A stretch of 64,000 nt of DNA, from assembly GCF_000214215.1 (NCBI RefSeq), contig NC_015559.1:3459001-3523000 (forward strand), written 5' to 3'. Below the pieces are notes generated by a model, which was not told the origin of the DNA, made no database searches, and saw only the letters and a program-made list of their open reading frames with translations. This DNA comes from Marinomonas posidonica IVIA-Po-181. GTDB taxonomy: Bacteria > Pseudomonadota > Gammaproteobacteria > Pseudomonadales > Marinomonadaceae. Shown here in pieces: positions 27,525-35,282 of the stretch (its first letter is position 1; each line of letters opens with the position of its first letter). Made by a program: the position numbers and the translations under genes.

Positions 27525-28775
27525 TTACCATGTTACCCCCAGGCCTTCTGCGACTCGCACTCCGCTCCAACAACCGTCTTCATGGAAACCATTGCGCCAA
27601 TATGCGCCACAAAACCAAGTACGATTCACCCCATTAATCTCAGACCAACGGGACTGAGCTTGGATGCCTTCTAAGGTGAAGGTAGGGTGAGCATATTGGA
27701 AGCGACCGAGAATCTTACTCTGTTCAATCATATCCGTCTGATTCAAGGTCACTAGGTAGGTGGTATCGCTGTCTAGATGCTGAAGAATGTTCATGTTGTA
27801 ACTAAGCGTGGCCGCCTTGTCTTGCGCATCGCCCAATTGATAATTCCAGCTTGACCAAGCCAACTTAGCTTTTGGTAATAAATGGGTGTCCGTGTGCAAT
27901 ACCACATCGTTATTACGGTAAGGAATGGCATTTAAAATGCCTTTCTCGTCAGCGCTTGGATCCGCCAACAAAGCCAGCGCTTGATCACTGTGGCAAGCAA
28001 ACACCACCTCATCAAATGCCTCGCTACGGCCATCTGAAAATTCAATCTCCACACTGCTGTCTGAACGATGAACCTGTTTGATGTCTGAGTTCAATACTAT
28101 TTTGTCTTTGAAGCTCTTTACCAAAGGTTGCAAATAGGCAGACGAGCCCCCCTCAATCACTCGCCATTGAGGTCTATGATTGACACTCAAAAGTCCATGG
28201 TTTTTAAAAAACCGTACGAAGAATGCAAGAGGGAAATCCATCATTTCATCCAACGTCGCAGACCAGATAGCACTGCCCATCGGAATCAAATAATGCTCGG
28301 CAAAGCGTTTCCCATAACCACGCTCTTTCAAGTATTCACCAAGGGGAATACCTTCTTTTAATTGACCGGCTTCTAGGTCTTGGATGGCTTCTTTATTAAA
28401 ACGCAGAATGTCTTTGATCATGCCCAGATAAGGCAAATTCAGTAGATTACGGCGTTGGGCAAACAAGGTATTCAGATTATTACCACCGTATTCCAAACCG
28501 GTTCGCAGACAACTGACGCTAAAACTCATTTCCGTCGGCTTAGAAGTCACGCCAATTTCATCCATCAGACGAATGAAATTTGGATAGGTCCAATCATTGA
28601 AAACAATAAAACCTGTGTCTATGGCTCGAATTTTTCCGGCTTCTTGTACTTCTACGGTGGCCGTATGGCCCCCAATTCGCTCCGCTGACTCAAAAAGCGT
28701 GACTTCGTGCTGTCGTTGTAACAAGTAGGCACTGGTTAGGCCGGATATCCCTGAACCAATAATGGCGATTTTCAC
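27525..28775 (-). CDS. FAD-dependent oxidoreductase (amine-oxidase/desaturase-like)
   Basis: This 416-residue protein has an N-terminal dinucleotide-binding motif (IAIIGSGISGLTSAYLL, then ESAERIGGHT) and a flavin-containing amine oxidase fold. The C-terminal end CGAYWRNGFHEDGCWSGVRVAE closes the FAD site. This COG2907-type protein is a constant partner of DUF1365 and Cfa. In Rhodobacter the cluster members act in making modified fatty acids, so desaturation or oxidation of acyl chains is the likely role. A true amine substrate is unlikely. Confidence 0.9.
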   Translation of the reverse strand: MKIAIIGSGISGLTSAYLLQRQHEVTLFESAERIGGHTATVEVQEAGKIRAIDTGFIVFNDWTYPNFIRLMDEIGVTSKPTEMSFSVSCLRTGLEYGGNNLNTLFAQRRNLLNLPYLGMIKDILRFNKEAIQDLEAGQLKEGIPLGEYLKERGYGKRFAEHYLIPMGSAIWSATLDEMMDFPLAFFVRFFKNHGLLSVNHRPQWRVIEGGSSAYLQPLVKSFKDKIVLNSDIKQVHRSDSSVEIEFSDGRSEAFDEVVFACHSDQALALLADPSADEKGILNAIPYRNNDVVLHTDTHLLPKAKLAWSSWNYQLGDAQDKAATLSYNMNILQHLDSDTTYLVTLNQTDMIEQSKILGRFQYAHPTFTLEGIQAQSRWSEINGVNRTWFCGAYWRNGFHEDGCWSGVRVAEGLGVTW

Positions 28776-28836
28776 TCATCGTCTCCTTAAAATGAGATGT
28801 CTCAATAAAGATATTCTGCAACTGTGTTTTTTGTCG

Positions 28837-29610
28837 TTACGAATTGTCATGTTTGTTTGGCGCGAACTTTCCCAACCACCATTTAGGCAGGTGACGACCT
28901 AGCCAAAGCAAGGCAGACAAACGCTTAGGAAAGGCAAATTCATAAGGACGACCTTGTAACGCTTGGTCGATTCGTTTGGCCGCCTCATCGGACGACATTA
29001 GAAAAGGCATATCAAAGGTATTTTTCCGAGTTAAGGGGGTATCCACAAAGCCAGGCAAAACACAGGTCACATCGACGCCATCGGCGTTTAAATCCATACG
29101 CAGCGATGACAGAAAGTAACGAATAGCCGCTTTGCTGGCACCATAGGCTTCAGCACGAGGAAACGCGGCTTGGACGGCTTGAGAACTGACACCCACAAGG
29201 AGTGGTTGAGAAGCGCGTTTGAGCAGTGGCAAACAAACATCAACACTGTTTACCAATCCAAAATAATTCACCGACATGACCCGTTCCATCATCTGCCAGT
29301 CGGTTTTTTCATCCTCTAAATCAAGGTATTCGCAGGTTCCGGCATTTAATATGACACAATCTAAATGCGGAACCAGTTGGCTGAGGGTGTCACGAATGGG
29401 TTCGATTTGTTCTTTATCAACCATATCGAACGCCACGAAAGAAAGATGACTATCTTGCTTCACTAAATCCGCTAATTCACCTTCTGAACGAGCACTGGCA
29501 ATCACTCGCCAACCGGCTTGCAAATAGCGCTTTACCAGAGCGAAGCCGATCCCTGAACTCGCCCCCGTAATCCAGACAATACTTTGTGCCTTGCCATTTA
29601 GCTGCTCCAT
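28837..29610 (-). CDS. SDR family oxidoreductase of the RpoE-ChrR operon
   Basis: This 257-residue short-chain dehydrogenase has VWITGASSGIGFALVKRYL near residues 12-30, NAGTCEY and the catalytic YGASK near 155-159, preceded by VSSQA. It is the second gene of the operon that runs from 30077 to 23628. The substrate is unknown, and the operon context points to lipid or aldehyde stress chemistry. Confidence 0.9.
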   Translation of the reverse strand: MEQLNGKAQSIVWITGASSGIGFALVKRYLQAGWRVIASARSEGELADLVKQDSHLSFVAFDMVDKEQIEPIRDTLSQLVPHLDCVILNAGTCEYLDLEDEKTDWQMMERVMSVNYFGLVNSVDVCLPLLKRASQPLLVGVSSQAVQAAFPRAEAYGASKAAIRYFLSSLRMDLNADGVDVTCVLPGFVDTPLTRKNTFDMPFLMSSDEAAKRIDQALQGRPYEFAFPKRLSALLWLGRHLPKWWLGKFAPNKHDNS

Positions 29611-29627
29611 TGCTGCCTCCTTTTATC

Positions 29628-30077
29628 CTACACGGCTAGGCGCTTTTTTAGGCCTTTTACCACGCTTCCCAATAGTGGTACATGCTCGTAGATCAGTTGA
29701 CCTAGATCGTAAACATCTTCATGAAAATAAATGCGATCATGAAATTGCACCTGACTCATACCGCGGACCGTGATGGTGTCTTTCCCTAAGCGCGGATGCT
29801 TAAAATGCATGTTCCATTTAATATAGGCCATATCTTCGGAAACAATTTGATCAAGATACTCAAAGCGCCCACTTTGCACATTGACGCTCATGTCTGACAA
29901 ATAAGTGTGCAGCGCTTCGGCTCCTCTTAGCTCATGCACTGGGTCCTTAAAAAGCACATCATCAGCGTAAACCTGATCTATACTTTCTAACTTAGGGTGC
30001 TTCACATCACGATAGAAATCTTTAAATCGATCGATTAGCTGAAGATTAGGTAGCGTTTGAGAATCCGTCATACACAT
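29628..30077 (-). CDS. SnoaL/NTF2-like protein
   Basis: This 149-residue protein has the NTF2 fold pattern RFKDFYRDVKHPKLESIDQVYADDVLFKDPVHELRGAEAL. Such proteins are small alpha-beta cone folds, with or without enzymatic activity. It is the first gene of the lipid-modification operon and carries the TGATCC-N16-CGT promoter 52-79 nt upstream. Candidate starts GTG 30080, ATG 30077 and ATG 30071 cannot be separated, as none has a strong ribosome site. Confidence 0.87.
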   Translation of the reverse strand: MCMTDSQTLPNLQLIDRFKDFYRDVKHPKLESIDQVYADDVLFKDPVHELRGAEALHTYLSDMSVNVQSGRFEYLDQIVSEDMAYIKWNMHFKHPRLGKDTITVRGMSQVQFHDRIYFHEDVYDLGQLIYEHVPLLGSVVKGLKKRLAV

Positions 30078-30128
30078 CACTTGTCTTTGTCATTACCGTT
30101 AAGGACATAATTTTATCCATCCGATTTG

Positions 30129-30156
30129 GAAACGTTGCAAATCGCTAAATGGATCA
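30129..30156 (-). promoter_or_regulatory. RpoE-ChrR type ECF promoter for the lipid operon
   Basis: On the minus strand TGATCC (30156-30151) is followed after 16 bases by CGTTTC (30134-30129). Group ECF11 sigma factors use TGATCC-like -35 and CGT-containing -10 elements. The same layout occurs facing the other way 34 bases downstream, which makes chance unlikely. Confidence 0.7.
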
Positions 30157-30189
30157 CTTTTTTATTTTAGATATTTTTCCATCTGACAG

Positions 30190-30217
30190 TGATCCGAAAC
30201 GAATCTCCCCACGTATG
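30190..30217 (+). promoter_or_regulatory. RpoE-ChrR type ECF promoter for the sigma/anti-sigma pair
   Basis: TGATCC (30190-30195), 16 bases, then CGTATG (30212-30217), about 77 nt before the sigma-factor start. It matches the element facing the other way and implies autoregulation of the sigma factor, as in Rhodobacter rpoE-chrR. Confidence 0.75.
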
Positions 30218-30293
30218 AATGATATTGAGAGACGAATATTGAACAATATACTGACCCGGCCGAGCCGGCCTTCCTCCTAAAGCGGAGCAATAA

Positions 30294-30869
30294 ATGGACA
30301 GTGCAACCAAAATAGAACTAGACAAACAAAGGGTGCATGACATGTTTGCCATTGCTGAGCAGCGGGATCAGGTCGCGTTGGCACGTTTATTCGATCACTA
30401 TGCGCCAAAGATTCGCAGCTTTTGTTTGGCTGCTCAGCCGGGCGCCAACTTAATGGCTGACGATATCGCTCAAGAAGTGATGATTCGTATTTGGAATAAA
30501 GCGCACACCTACAAACCGGAAACAGCCTCTCTCAACACTTGGGTATTTACCCTTGCCCGAAACGCTCGGATAGATTACCTGCGTAAAAACAGCCGTTATC
30601 AGTCTGATATTGACCCAGATTACCTTTGGCAAAATATTGTCGATGAAAACTCGGATCCTTTTCAGGAGGCGCAGCAAAAGCGAGATCAACAAATGATTCA
30701 GCAAAGTCTTAAGAAGCTGCCAGTTGATCAGCGACAAGTACTGTCCAAAGTGTACTTGGAAGGTAAAACGCACAAAGAAGCGGCGGAAGAGTTATCTCTA
30801 CCGCTTGGAACCATAAAATCTAGAGTCCGCTTGGCACTCCAGAAATTGACCATTTACGTAAAGAGGTAG
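30294..30869 (+). CDS. rpoE: ECF sigma factor of the RpoE-ChrR (ECF11) group
   Basis: This 191-residue sigma-70 factor has region 2 (DDIAQEVMIRIWNKAHTYKPE with the TLARNARIDYLRKNSR block) and region 4 (LPVDQRQVLSKVYLEGKTHKEAAEELSLPLGTIKSRVRLAL). GGAG six bases before ATG fixes the start. The gene is followed three bases later by chrR. In Rhodobacter this pair responds to singlet oxygen and organic peroxides. The same trigger is inferred here from the conserved partner and target genes. Confidence 0.95.
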   Translation: MDSATKIELDKQRVHDMFAIAEQRDQVALARLFDHYAPKIRSFCLAAQPGANLMADDIAQEVMIRIWNKAHTYKPETASLNTWVFTLARNARIDYLRKNSRYQSDIDPDYLWQNIVDENSDPFQEAQQKRDQQMIQQSLKKLPVDQRQVLSKVYLEGKTHKEAAEELSLPLGTIKSRVRLALQKLTIYVKR

Positions 30870-30872
30870 TAT

Positions 30873-31568
30873 TTGATGACTCACTACCATCCATCAATAG
30901 AAACACTAACAGATTATGCGGCAGGCGCTTTGTCTCTGTCGCACTCTTTGTGTGTTTCAACCCACTTAGAGCATTGCTCTGAGTGTCAGCAACAAGTGAA
31001 AAAATTAGAGATCTTGGGAGCACAGCTGTTTGAACAAAACCGCATGCCACCACAAGAACTAAGACATTTGAAAGATCAATTGTTTGCCAAATTAGAACAG
31101 CAAGACACTTCAACTGAAGCAACTCAGACAGTGGGAGTGGTTGAGCGTATCAAAGACAAAGGCGGCAAGATTCCGAAAAGCCTGCGTCAATTTATTACCA
31201 AAGGCTACGATGATCTGACCTGGATGCACTTGTCACCTTCGTTTAAGATCGCCACACTGCATAATGAAGAAGGCGGCGCACAGATTGCGCTGACACGAGT
31301 CAAAGCGGGCGCTCACATGCCCACTCACACTCATACAGGTGATGAAATCACTCTAGTATTGGAAGGCGCGTTCTCCGACGAAACGGGTATTTACCGACAA
31401 GGTGATTTCATCAGTCGCGATGCTCGGCACAAGCACAAACCAATTGTCACCAAAGACGCTGAGTGTATTTGTTTGACGGTTCTGGATGCCCCCATTGAAT
31501 TTACTGGCTGGTTTACCCGCCTGTTAAACCCAATATTACGTCGTTACCACCCTCATACCAGCTTGTAA
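30873..31568 (+). CDS. chrR: ChrR zinc-binding anti-sigma factor
   Basis: This 231-residue protein holds the sigma factor inactive until singlet oxygen or peroxide damage. The N-terminal zinc anti-sigma domain shows His6, His31, Cys35 and Cys38 (HLEHCSEC), the same numbering as the Rhodobacter ChrR zinc site. The C-terminal cupin-like domain has His152 and His154 (THTHTGDE), Glu158 and His188 (RHKHKP), matching the second metal site. Both sensing modules therefore look intact. Confidence 0.95.
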   Translation: MMTHYHPSIETLTDYAAGALSLSHSLCVSTHLEHCSECQQQVKKLEILGAQLFEQNRMPPQELRHLKDQLFAKLEQQDTSTEATQTVGVVERIKDKGGKIPKSLRQFITKGYDDLTWMHLSPSFKIATLHNEEGGAQIALTRVKAGAHMPTHTHTGDEITLVLEGAFSDETGIYRQGDFISRDARHKHKPIVTKDAECICLTVLDAPIEFTGWFTRLLNPILRRYHPHTSL

Positions 31569-31650
31569 TATCGCCACCCGCCCGTAAACACACAAACAGT
31601 TCGCGAAGGATCGCTTCTGTTTCTGACACCACTTAGATAAAGCCATTCAT

Positions 31651-31673
31651 TTGTGGATGTTTTTCATCCACAA
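31651..31673. promoter_or_regulatory. Perfect inverted repeat TTGTGGATG-N5-CATCCACAA
   Basis: It lies 64 nt before the small gene at 31737 and 83 nt after chrR. The loop is TTTTT and no T-run follows on either side, so an operator or an RNA hairpin is as likely as a terminator. Confidence 0.4.
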
Positions 31674-31736
31674 CAAGAAAAAAATGTGAAACTCTGATAT
31701 AGTGGTTGCTCAATTAAACAACAAGGACTATCAGTC

Positions 31737-31919
31737 ATGGCAACAAAAAAGAAACAGCCTGCCGCCTCGGAAACCTCGGAATCCATCGAAAAGCAAATGC
31801 AAGAATTTCTCGCGAAAGGCGGTCAAATTAATAAAATCGATTCGGGTGTGAGTGGTCAATCTCAATTAACTGGATCGCGCCATATTTCTTTGGGCAACAG
31901 CAAAACAAAAGCGCAATGA
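31737..31919 (+). CDS. Small conserved protein (60 aa) with a SutA-like EFLAKGG motif
   Basis: It starts MATKKKQPAASE, has an acidic/polar first part and then KQMQEFLAKGGQINKIDSGV (residues 19-38) and a Ser/Gly-rich tail. From memory, EFL.(K/R)GG(K/Q)(V/I)..I resembles the core of SutA, an RNA polymerase-binding protein of slow-growing Pseudomonas. The similarity is short and unverified. A clear start (AAGGACTATCAGTC before ATG) and high Lys/Gln content support a real gene. Confidence 0.6.
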   Translation: MATKKKQPAASETSESIEKQMQEFLAKGGQINKIDSGVSGQSQLTGSRHISLGNSKTKAQ

Positions 31920-32030
31920 TATCCTCAGGCTTGCACATGTTACGACACAACAACATCGCTTCTTGATAAGCCATGGTTGATCCAACAAAATTTGTGTGAG
32001 CCTGCCCGTTCCTACCTGGTTGGACTGCTT

Positions 32031-32237
32031 ATGCTAAGTGAAACTGATCGTCAATTTTTCAAGCCATTTTGGCGTCGTGTGGTTGCCACATTAACTTGCG
32101 CCGTTTGGGCGAGCATTGAATGGCTCTATGATGAACCCATGTGGGCAAGCTTTGCCGTACTACTCACTCTATATTGCCTATGGAACTTTTTTTATCGCTT
32201 TGAAGATGACATAAACGAAGACGACTCGGCTCAATAA
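32031..32237 (+). CDS. Small membrane protein (68 aa), unknown
   Basis: From the ATG at 32031 the product reads MLSETDRQFFKPFWRRVVAT, followed by two hydrophobic segments (about residues 18-29 and 36-53) and an acidic tail (FEDDINEDDSAQ). An in-frame TTG at 31977 would add 18 residues but lacks support. I do not recognise a family. The Arg-before-helix pattern suggests an inner-membrane protein with both ends inside. Confidence 0.55.
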   Translation: MLSETDRQFFKPFWRRVVATLTCAVWASIEWLYDEPMWASFAVLLTLYCLWNFFYRFEDDINEDDSAQ

Positions 32238-32413
32238 CTCCCCTCTCTGTCACTCTAAAATATAGCAATAGAAACTAGCGACCTCAGAATGACTGACTTT
32301 TTTCTGTTATAAATTGGTCATTGTTTCGCCACATAAGCGTCACCTCTTTGTCACACAGACACTCTAATCTGAACAATAAATCATCAAAAGTTTATTCAGA
32401 GCGGAGCGCCATT

Positions 32414-34123
32414 GTGATACAAGTCGAGCAAATGATTGCTAGTAAGTCACCTCAGTTTTTCGACAAAAGCCCACTAATCACTCGCCCAACCTTAAGCATC
32501 CTAAAACGCTTATTCCATGAAAGTGAAGTGAACCTATTTTTGGAACAAAACGACAGCTGTGCTGGCTTCGAATTCATCGATCGTGTCTTGGATCATTTCA
32601 ACTTTGGTTATCAAGTCAGCCAGATGGACCGCCGTAATATTCCTGCCGTTGGCCGCGTTATGATCATTGCTAACCATCCATTAGGTGCGCTCGATGGTTT
32701 AGCACTATTACGCTTAGTCGGTGAAATCCGCCCCGATGTTAAAATCGTTGCCAACGATTTATTAATGGGCTTCGATGGATTGAAAGACTTAGTGTTACCG
32801 GTCGACAACCTAGGTGGAAAAACCGGCCGCCAACAGCTCAAAGCCATAATGAATTGCCTACATAATGAAGAAGCCATCATCATTTTTCCGGCTGGCGAAG
32901 TCTCTCGCATGTCACCCAGTGGCGTGAAAGACCAAAAATGGAACCAGAATTATTTAAAGCTAGCGCAAAAAACCAACAGTCCATTACTGCCAGTGCACAT
33001 TGGTGGCCGTAACTCCATGCTGTTTTACACCAGCTCATTAGTGTATCGCCCGTTATCGACGATTCAACTTGCGAATGAAATGTTTCGTCAGCGTAATCGC
33101 AAAATTCCCATGCAAGTGGGGCAAGCTATTCCGATTCAGGAACTGGCACAATTACCACTGAGTGATAAGGAAAAGAACAAGCTGGTCAAACGCCATCTGT
33201 ACCGTATCGCCAAAGGCAAAAAGCCTTTATTAAAGACAGAAAAGACCGTCGATCACCCACAAAATCGACAAATGATCAAACACGAGCTAAAACAGTCCGA
33301 ACATCTTGGCAGCACTAAAGACAACAAGCAGATCTATTTATTTGATTACGACCCATCTTCCGTAACGATGAAAGAAATCGGCCGTTTACGAGAAGTGGCT
33401 TTCCGCAAAGTCGGAGAAGGCACTGGGGAAAGATCGGATTTAGACAAGTTCGATCAATATTACCGTCACTTGATCCTTTGGGATGAAGAAGAGCTTGAGA
33501 TTGTTGGTGCGTATCGTATTGGTGAAGTGGCTCGCTACATGAAAGAAGAGTCAACCAACCGTATCTACAGTGCTGAACTGTTCCGCTACTCATGTGATAT
33601 GGAACCGTATTTTGAACAAGGCATCGAACTTGGCCGCAGTTTCGTACAACCAAAGTATTGGGGTAAACGCAGTCTGGATTATTTGTGGTATGGCATTGGT
33701 GCCTATTTAAATCGCCACCCTGAAATTCGCTATATGTTTGGCCCAGTGAGTTTAAGCAACAGCTATCCGCAAGCGGCAAAAGATTTCATTGTGTCATTCT
33801 ATAAACTGTACTTCTCAGACAATGAATATCTGGCCAGATCCTTCACACCCTATCAGGTTAACCCTGAACACAAAGACATCATCCAGAATATGTTTACTGG
33901 AGACAACTATGAGGAAGACTTCAAGGTACTTAAGGAACAACTCAGCCACTTTGGTGCCAGCGTACCAACCCTGTTCAAACAATACAGTGAATTGTGTGAA
34001 CCAGGTGGCGTTCGCTTCCTAGACTTTGGTGTCGATGCCGATTTTGGCTATTGTGTAGACGGGCTGGTCCTGGTCGATCTGAACACAGTCAAGGAAGCAA
34101 AAAACAAACGCTACCGAGGTTAA
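32414..34123 (+). CDS. Bifunctional acyltransferase, OlsF-type (ornithine lipid synthesis)
   Basis: This is a 569-residue protein from the GTG at 32414 (GGAG seven bases upstream). A TTG at 32321 would extend it. An N-terminal PlsC-type acyltransferase domain has NHPLGALDG (NHX4D-like) and IIFPAGEVSRMSP. A C-terminal GNAT-like domain (LREVAFRKVGEGTGERSDLD onward) resembles OlsB. The same order occurs in OlsF of Serratia, which makes ornithine lipids, phosphorus-free membrane lipids used under phosphate limitation. Older annotations call it hemolysin, which is not supported. Confidence 0.85.
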   Translation: MIQVEQMIASKSPQFFDKSPLITRPTLSILKRLFHESEVNLFLEQNDSCAGFEFIDRVLDHFNFGYQVSQMDRRNIPAVGRVMIIANHPLGALDGLALLRLVGEIRPDVKIVANDLLMGFDGLKDLVLPVDNLGGKTGRQQLKAIMNCLHNEEAIIIFPAGEVSRMSPSGVKDQKWNQNYLKLAQKTNSPLLPVHIGGRNSMLFYTSSLVYRPLSTIQLANEMFRQRNRKIPMQVGQAIPIQELAQLPLSDKEKNKLVKRHLYRIAKGKKPLLKTEKTVDHPQNRQMIKHELKQSEHLGSTKDNKQIYLFDYDPSSVTMKEIGRLREVAFRKVGEGTGERSDLDKFDQYYRHLILWDEEELEIVGAYRIGEVARYMKEESTNRIYSAELFRYSCDMEPYFEQGIELGRSFVQPKYWGKRSLDYLWYGIGAYLNRHPEIRYMFGPVSLSNSYPQAAKDFIVSFYKLYFSDNEYLARSFTPYQVNPEHKDIIQNMFTGDNYEEDFKVLKEQLSHFGASVPTLFKQYSELCEPGGVRFLDFGVDADFGYCVDGLVLVDLNTVKEAKNKRYRG

Positions 34124-34150
34124 CGAGCCCCAACTAAGCATGGCCAGTAG

Positions 34151-34285
34151 TTATCGGTTATCGTGGTGACGATGATGAACAGCGTGCTCTTGCTCTTTAT
34201 CGGTTTTTTTCGTCGCCACAAGATAGATGATTTTAGCAACCAACAATAGACTTAATATGATTAGGACAACCATTTGAATATTCAT
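34151..34285 (-). CDS. Small His-rich membrane protein (44 aa)
   Basis: A short frame from the ATG at 34285 reads MNIQMVVLIILSLLLVAKII, continues with a charged linker and ends AVHHRHHDNR. GAGGT seven bases before the ATG is a good ribosome site. One membrane helix (residues 5-23) is followed by a cytoplasmic or periplasmic His cluster that could bind metal. It is convergent with the OlsF-type gene. No family is recognised. Confidence 0.55.
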   Translation of the reverse strand: MNIQMVVLIILSLLLVAKIIYLVATKKTDKEQEHAVHHRHHDNR

Positions 34286-34589
34286 AAAACACCTCTTCTA
34301 TTTTTTATAAGTGCCATTTGAGTGTAGTTCAGATATTTCTGCGTAATTGTGAATTTACGTCCTATAATATTAAAGGTGGATTAAGCACCACATCAAGGCA
34401 ATTCAGCTATCGTTTAGCGAAATCTGACCTAAAAGCGTCTTCTGTTAAGGCATCATCCAACAGGCTTTTGTATTGCCATTAATGAGTTATTAAAGCTGGC
34501 GTGAGCCTTGCTTTATACCATGTTCACCCTTTCAGGCTTTTGCAGTAGCCTTATTATTGTCTCTCTTGTTAGATCATATGGAGCTGGAA
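34286..34589. other. Intergenic stretch with no recognisable gene
   Basis: About 300 bases of AT-rich sequence before the CBM48 gene. It must hold the promoters of the small His-rich gene (leftward) and the CBM48 gene (rightward). No strong hairpin or known RNA family was recognised. Confidence 0.4.
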
Positions 34590-34895
34590 ATGATTGAGAA
34601 AACCTACCTAAAGACTAAGCCAGAATGCAAAGTAAAATTCTCCTTACCTGCGGAAGCCATCGGCGATGCCAATAAGGTGTCGGTCGTAGGTGACTTTAAT
34701 AATTGGGACAAAGAAGCCAACCCTTTGAGGAAGCAAAAATCGGGACTCTATGCATCGACAATGAATTTAGAAGTCGATCATACCTATCAATTTCGTTATG
34801 TGGCGGACAATACCCTTTGGATTAACGACGAGATGGCCGACGCCTATGTGCCAAGCCCAGTTAGTCATGACAGCAATGGTGTCCTCAACCTTTAA
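34590..34895 (+). CDS. Stand-alone CBM48 / isoamylase early-set domain protein
   Basis: This 101-residue protein from the ATG at 34590 has GGAG six bases upstream, which fits better than a frame opening 33 bases earlier. It contains KVSVVGDFNNWDKEANPL and YQFRYVADNTLWINDE, the signature of the glycogen-binding CBM48 domain. It lacks any catalytic domain, and no glycogen gene lies nearby. Such free domains exist in many marine gammaproteobacteria with unknown role. A hairpin terminator follows. Confidence 0.88.
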   Translation: MIEKTYLKTKPECKVKFSLPAEAIGDANKVSVVGDFNNWDKEANPLRKQKSGLYASTMNLEVDHTYQFRYVADNTLWINDEMADAYVPSPVSHDSNGVLNL

Positions 34896-34941
34896 ACCTC
34901 AATGTTTGGGTGTAAGCCTAAAACAAACACATAACACCTCT

Positions 34942-34984
34942 CAGCACCTCATGATCCAGTTGATGGCATGAGGGGCTGCCTTTT
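34942..34984 (+). terminator. Intrinsic terminator after the CBM48 gene
   Basis: Arms CAGCACCTCATG and CATGAGGGGCTG pair at eleven of twelve positions around a 13-base loop, followed after two bases by TTTT. It lies 46 nt beyond the stop. Confidence 0.7.
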
Positions 34985-35196
34985 ATTTGTTCCTAAAAAA
35001 TTCCCACACAATCATGCCGTCGTCAAAACCATGTTTATAACGCATTTTTCCTCACGTAAAGTCCCTATCACTTCTCACAATGACTTAAAAACCAACTAAG
35101 CTATAGCGGCGTAAAGATGAGAAACGACTTGCAGATTACCATTTACGCCTTCCGCCCTACTCGGGCTGAAATTGACACATAAAAATGTTACAATGT

Positions 35197-35224
35197 TTTT
35201 TATTAAACGCGCATTTAATAAAAA
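35197..35224. promoter_or_regulatory. Large palindromic operator upstream of betBA, BetI-like
   Basis: A 28-base near-perfect palindrome has arms TTTTATTAAA and TTTAATAAAA around CGCGCA, with only one mismatched pair. It ends 58 nt before betB. It resembles the AT-rich ATTGAACG-type dyads bound by the TetR-family choline repressor BetI. No betI gene is in the window, so a repressor encoded elsewhere would act on it. TTGACA at 35172 may be part of the promoter. Confidence 0.6.
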
Positions 35225-35282
35225 CCTGAGTGCTTTGATCCTGTCATCGAGGCACTGAACCAAACCAAAAGAGGCAATCAAC

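Noticed and set aside
33315..33779. 154-codon minus-strand frame inside the OlsF-type gene
   Set aside because: It is antisense to a conserved acyltransferase domain, with no ribosome site and no recognisable motif.
32414..34123. Hemolysin
   Set aside because: The domains are two acyltransferases, and the hemolysin label is historical.
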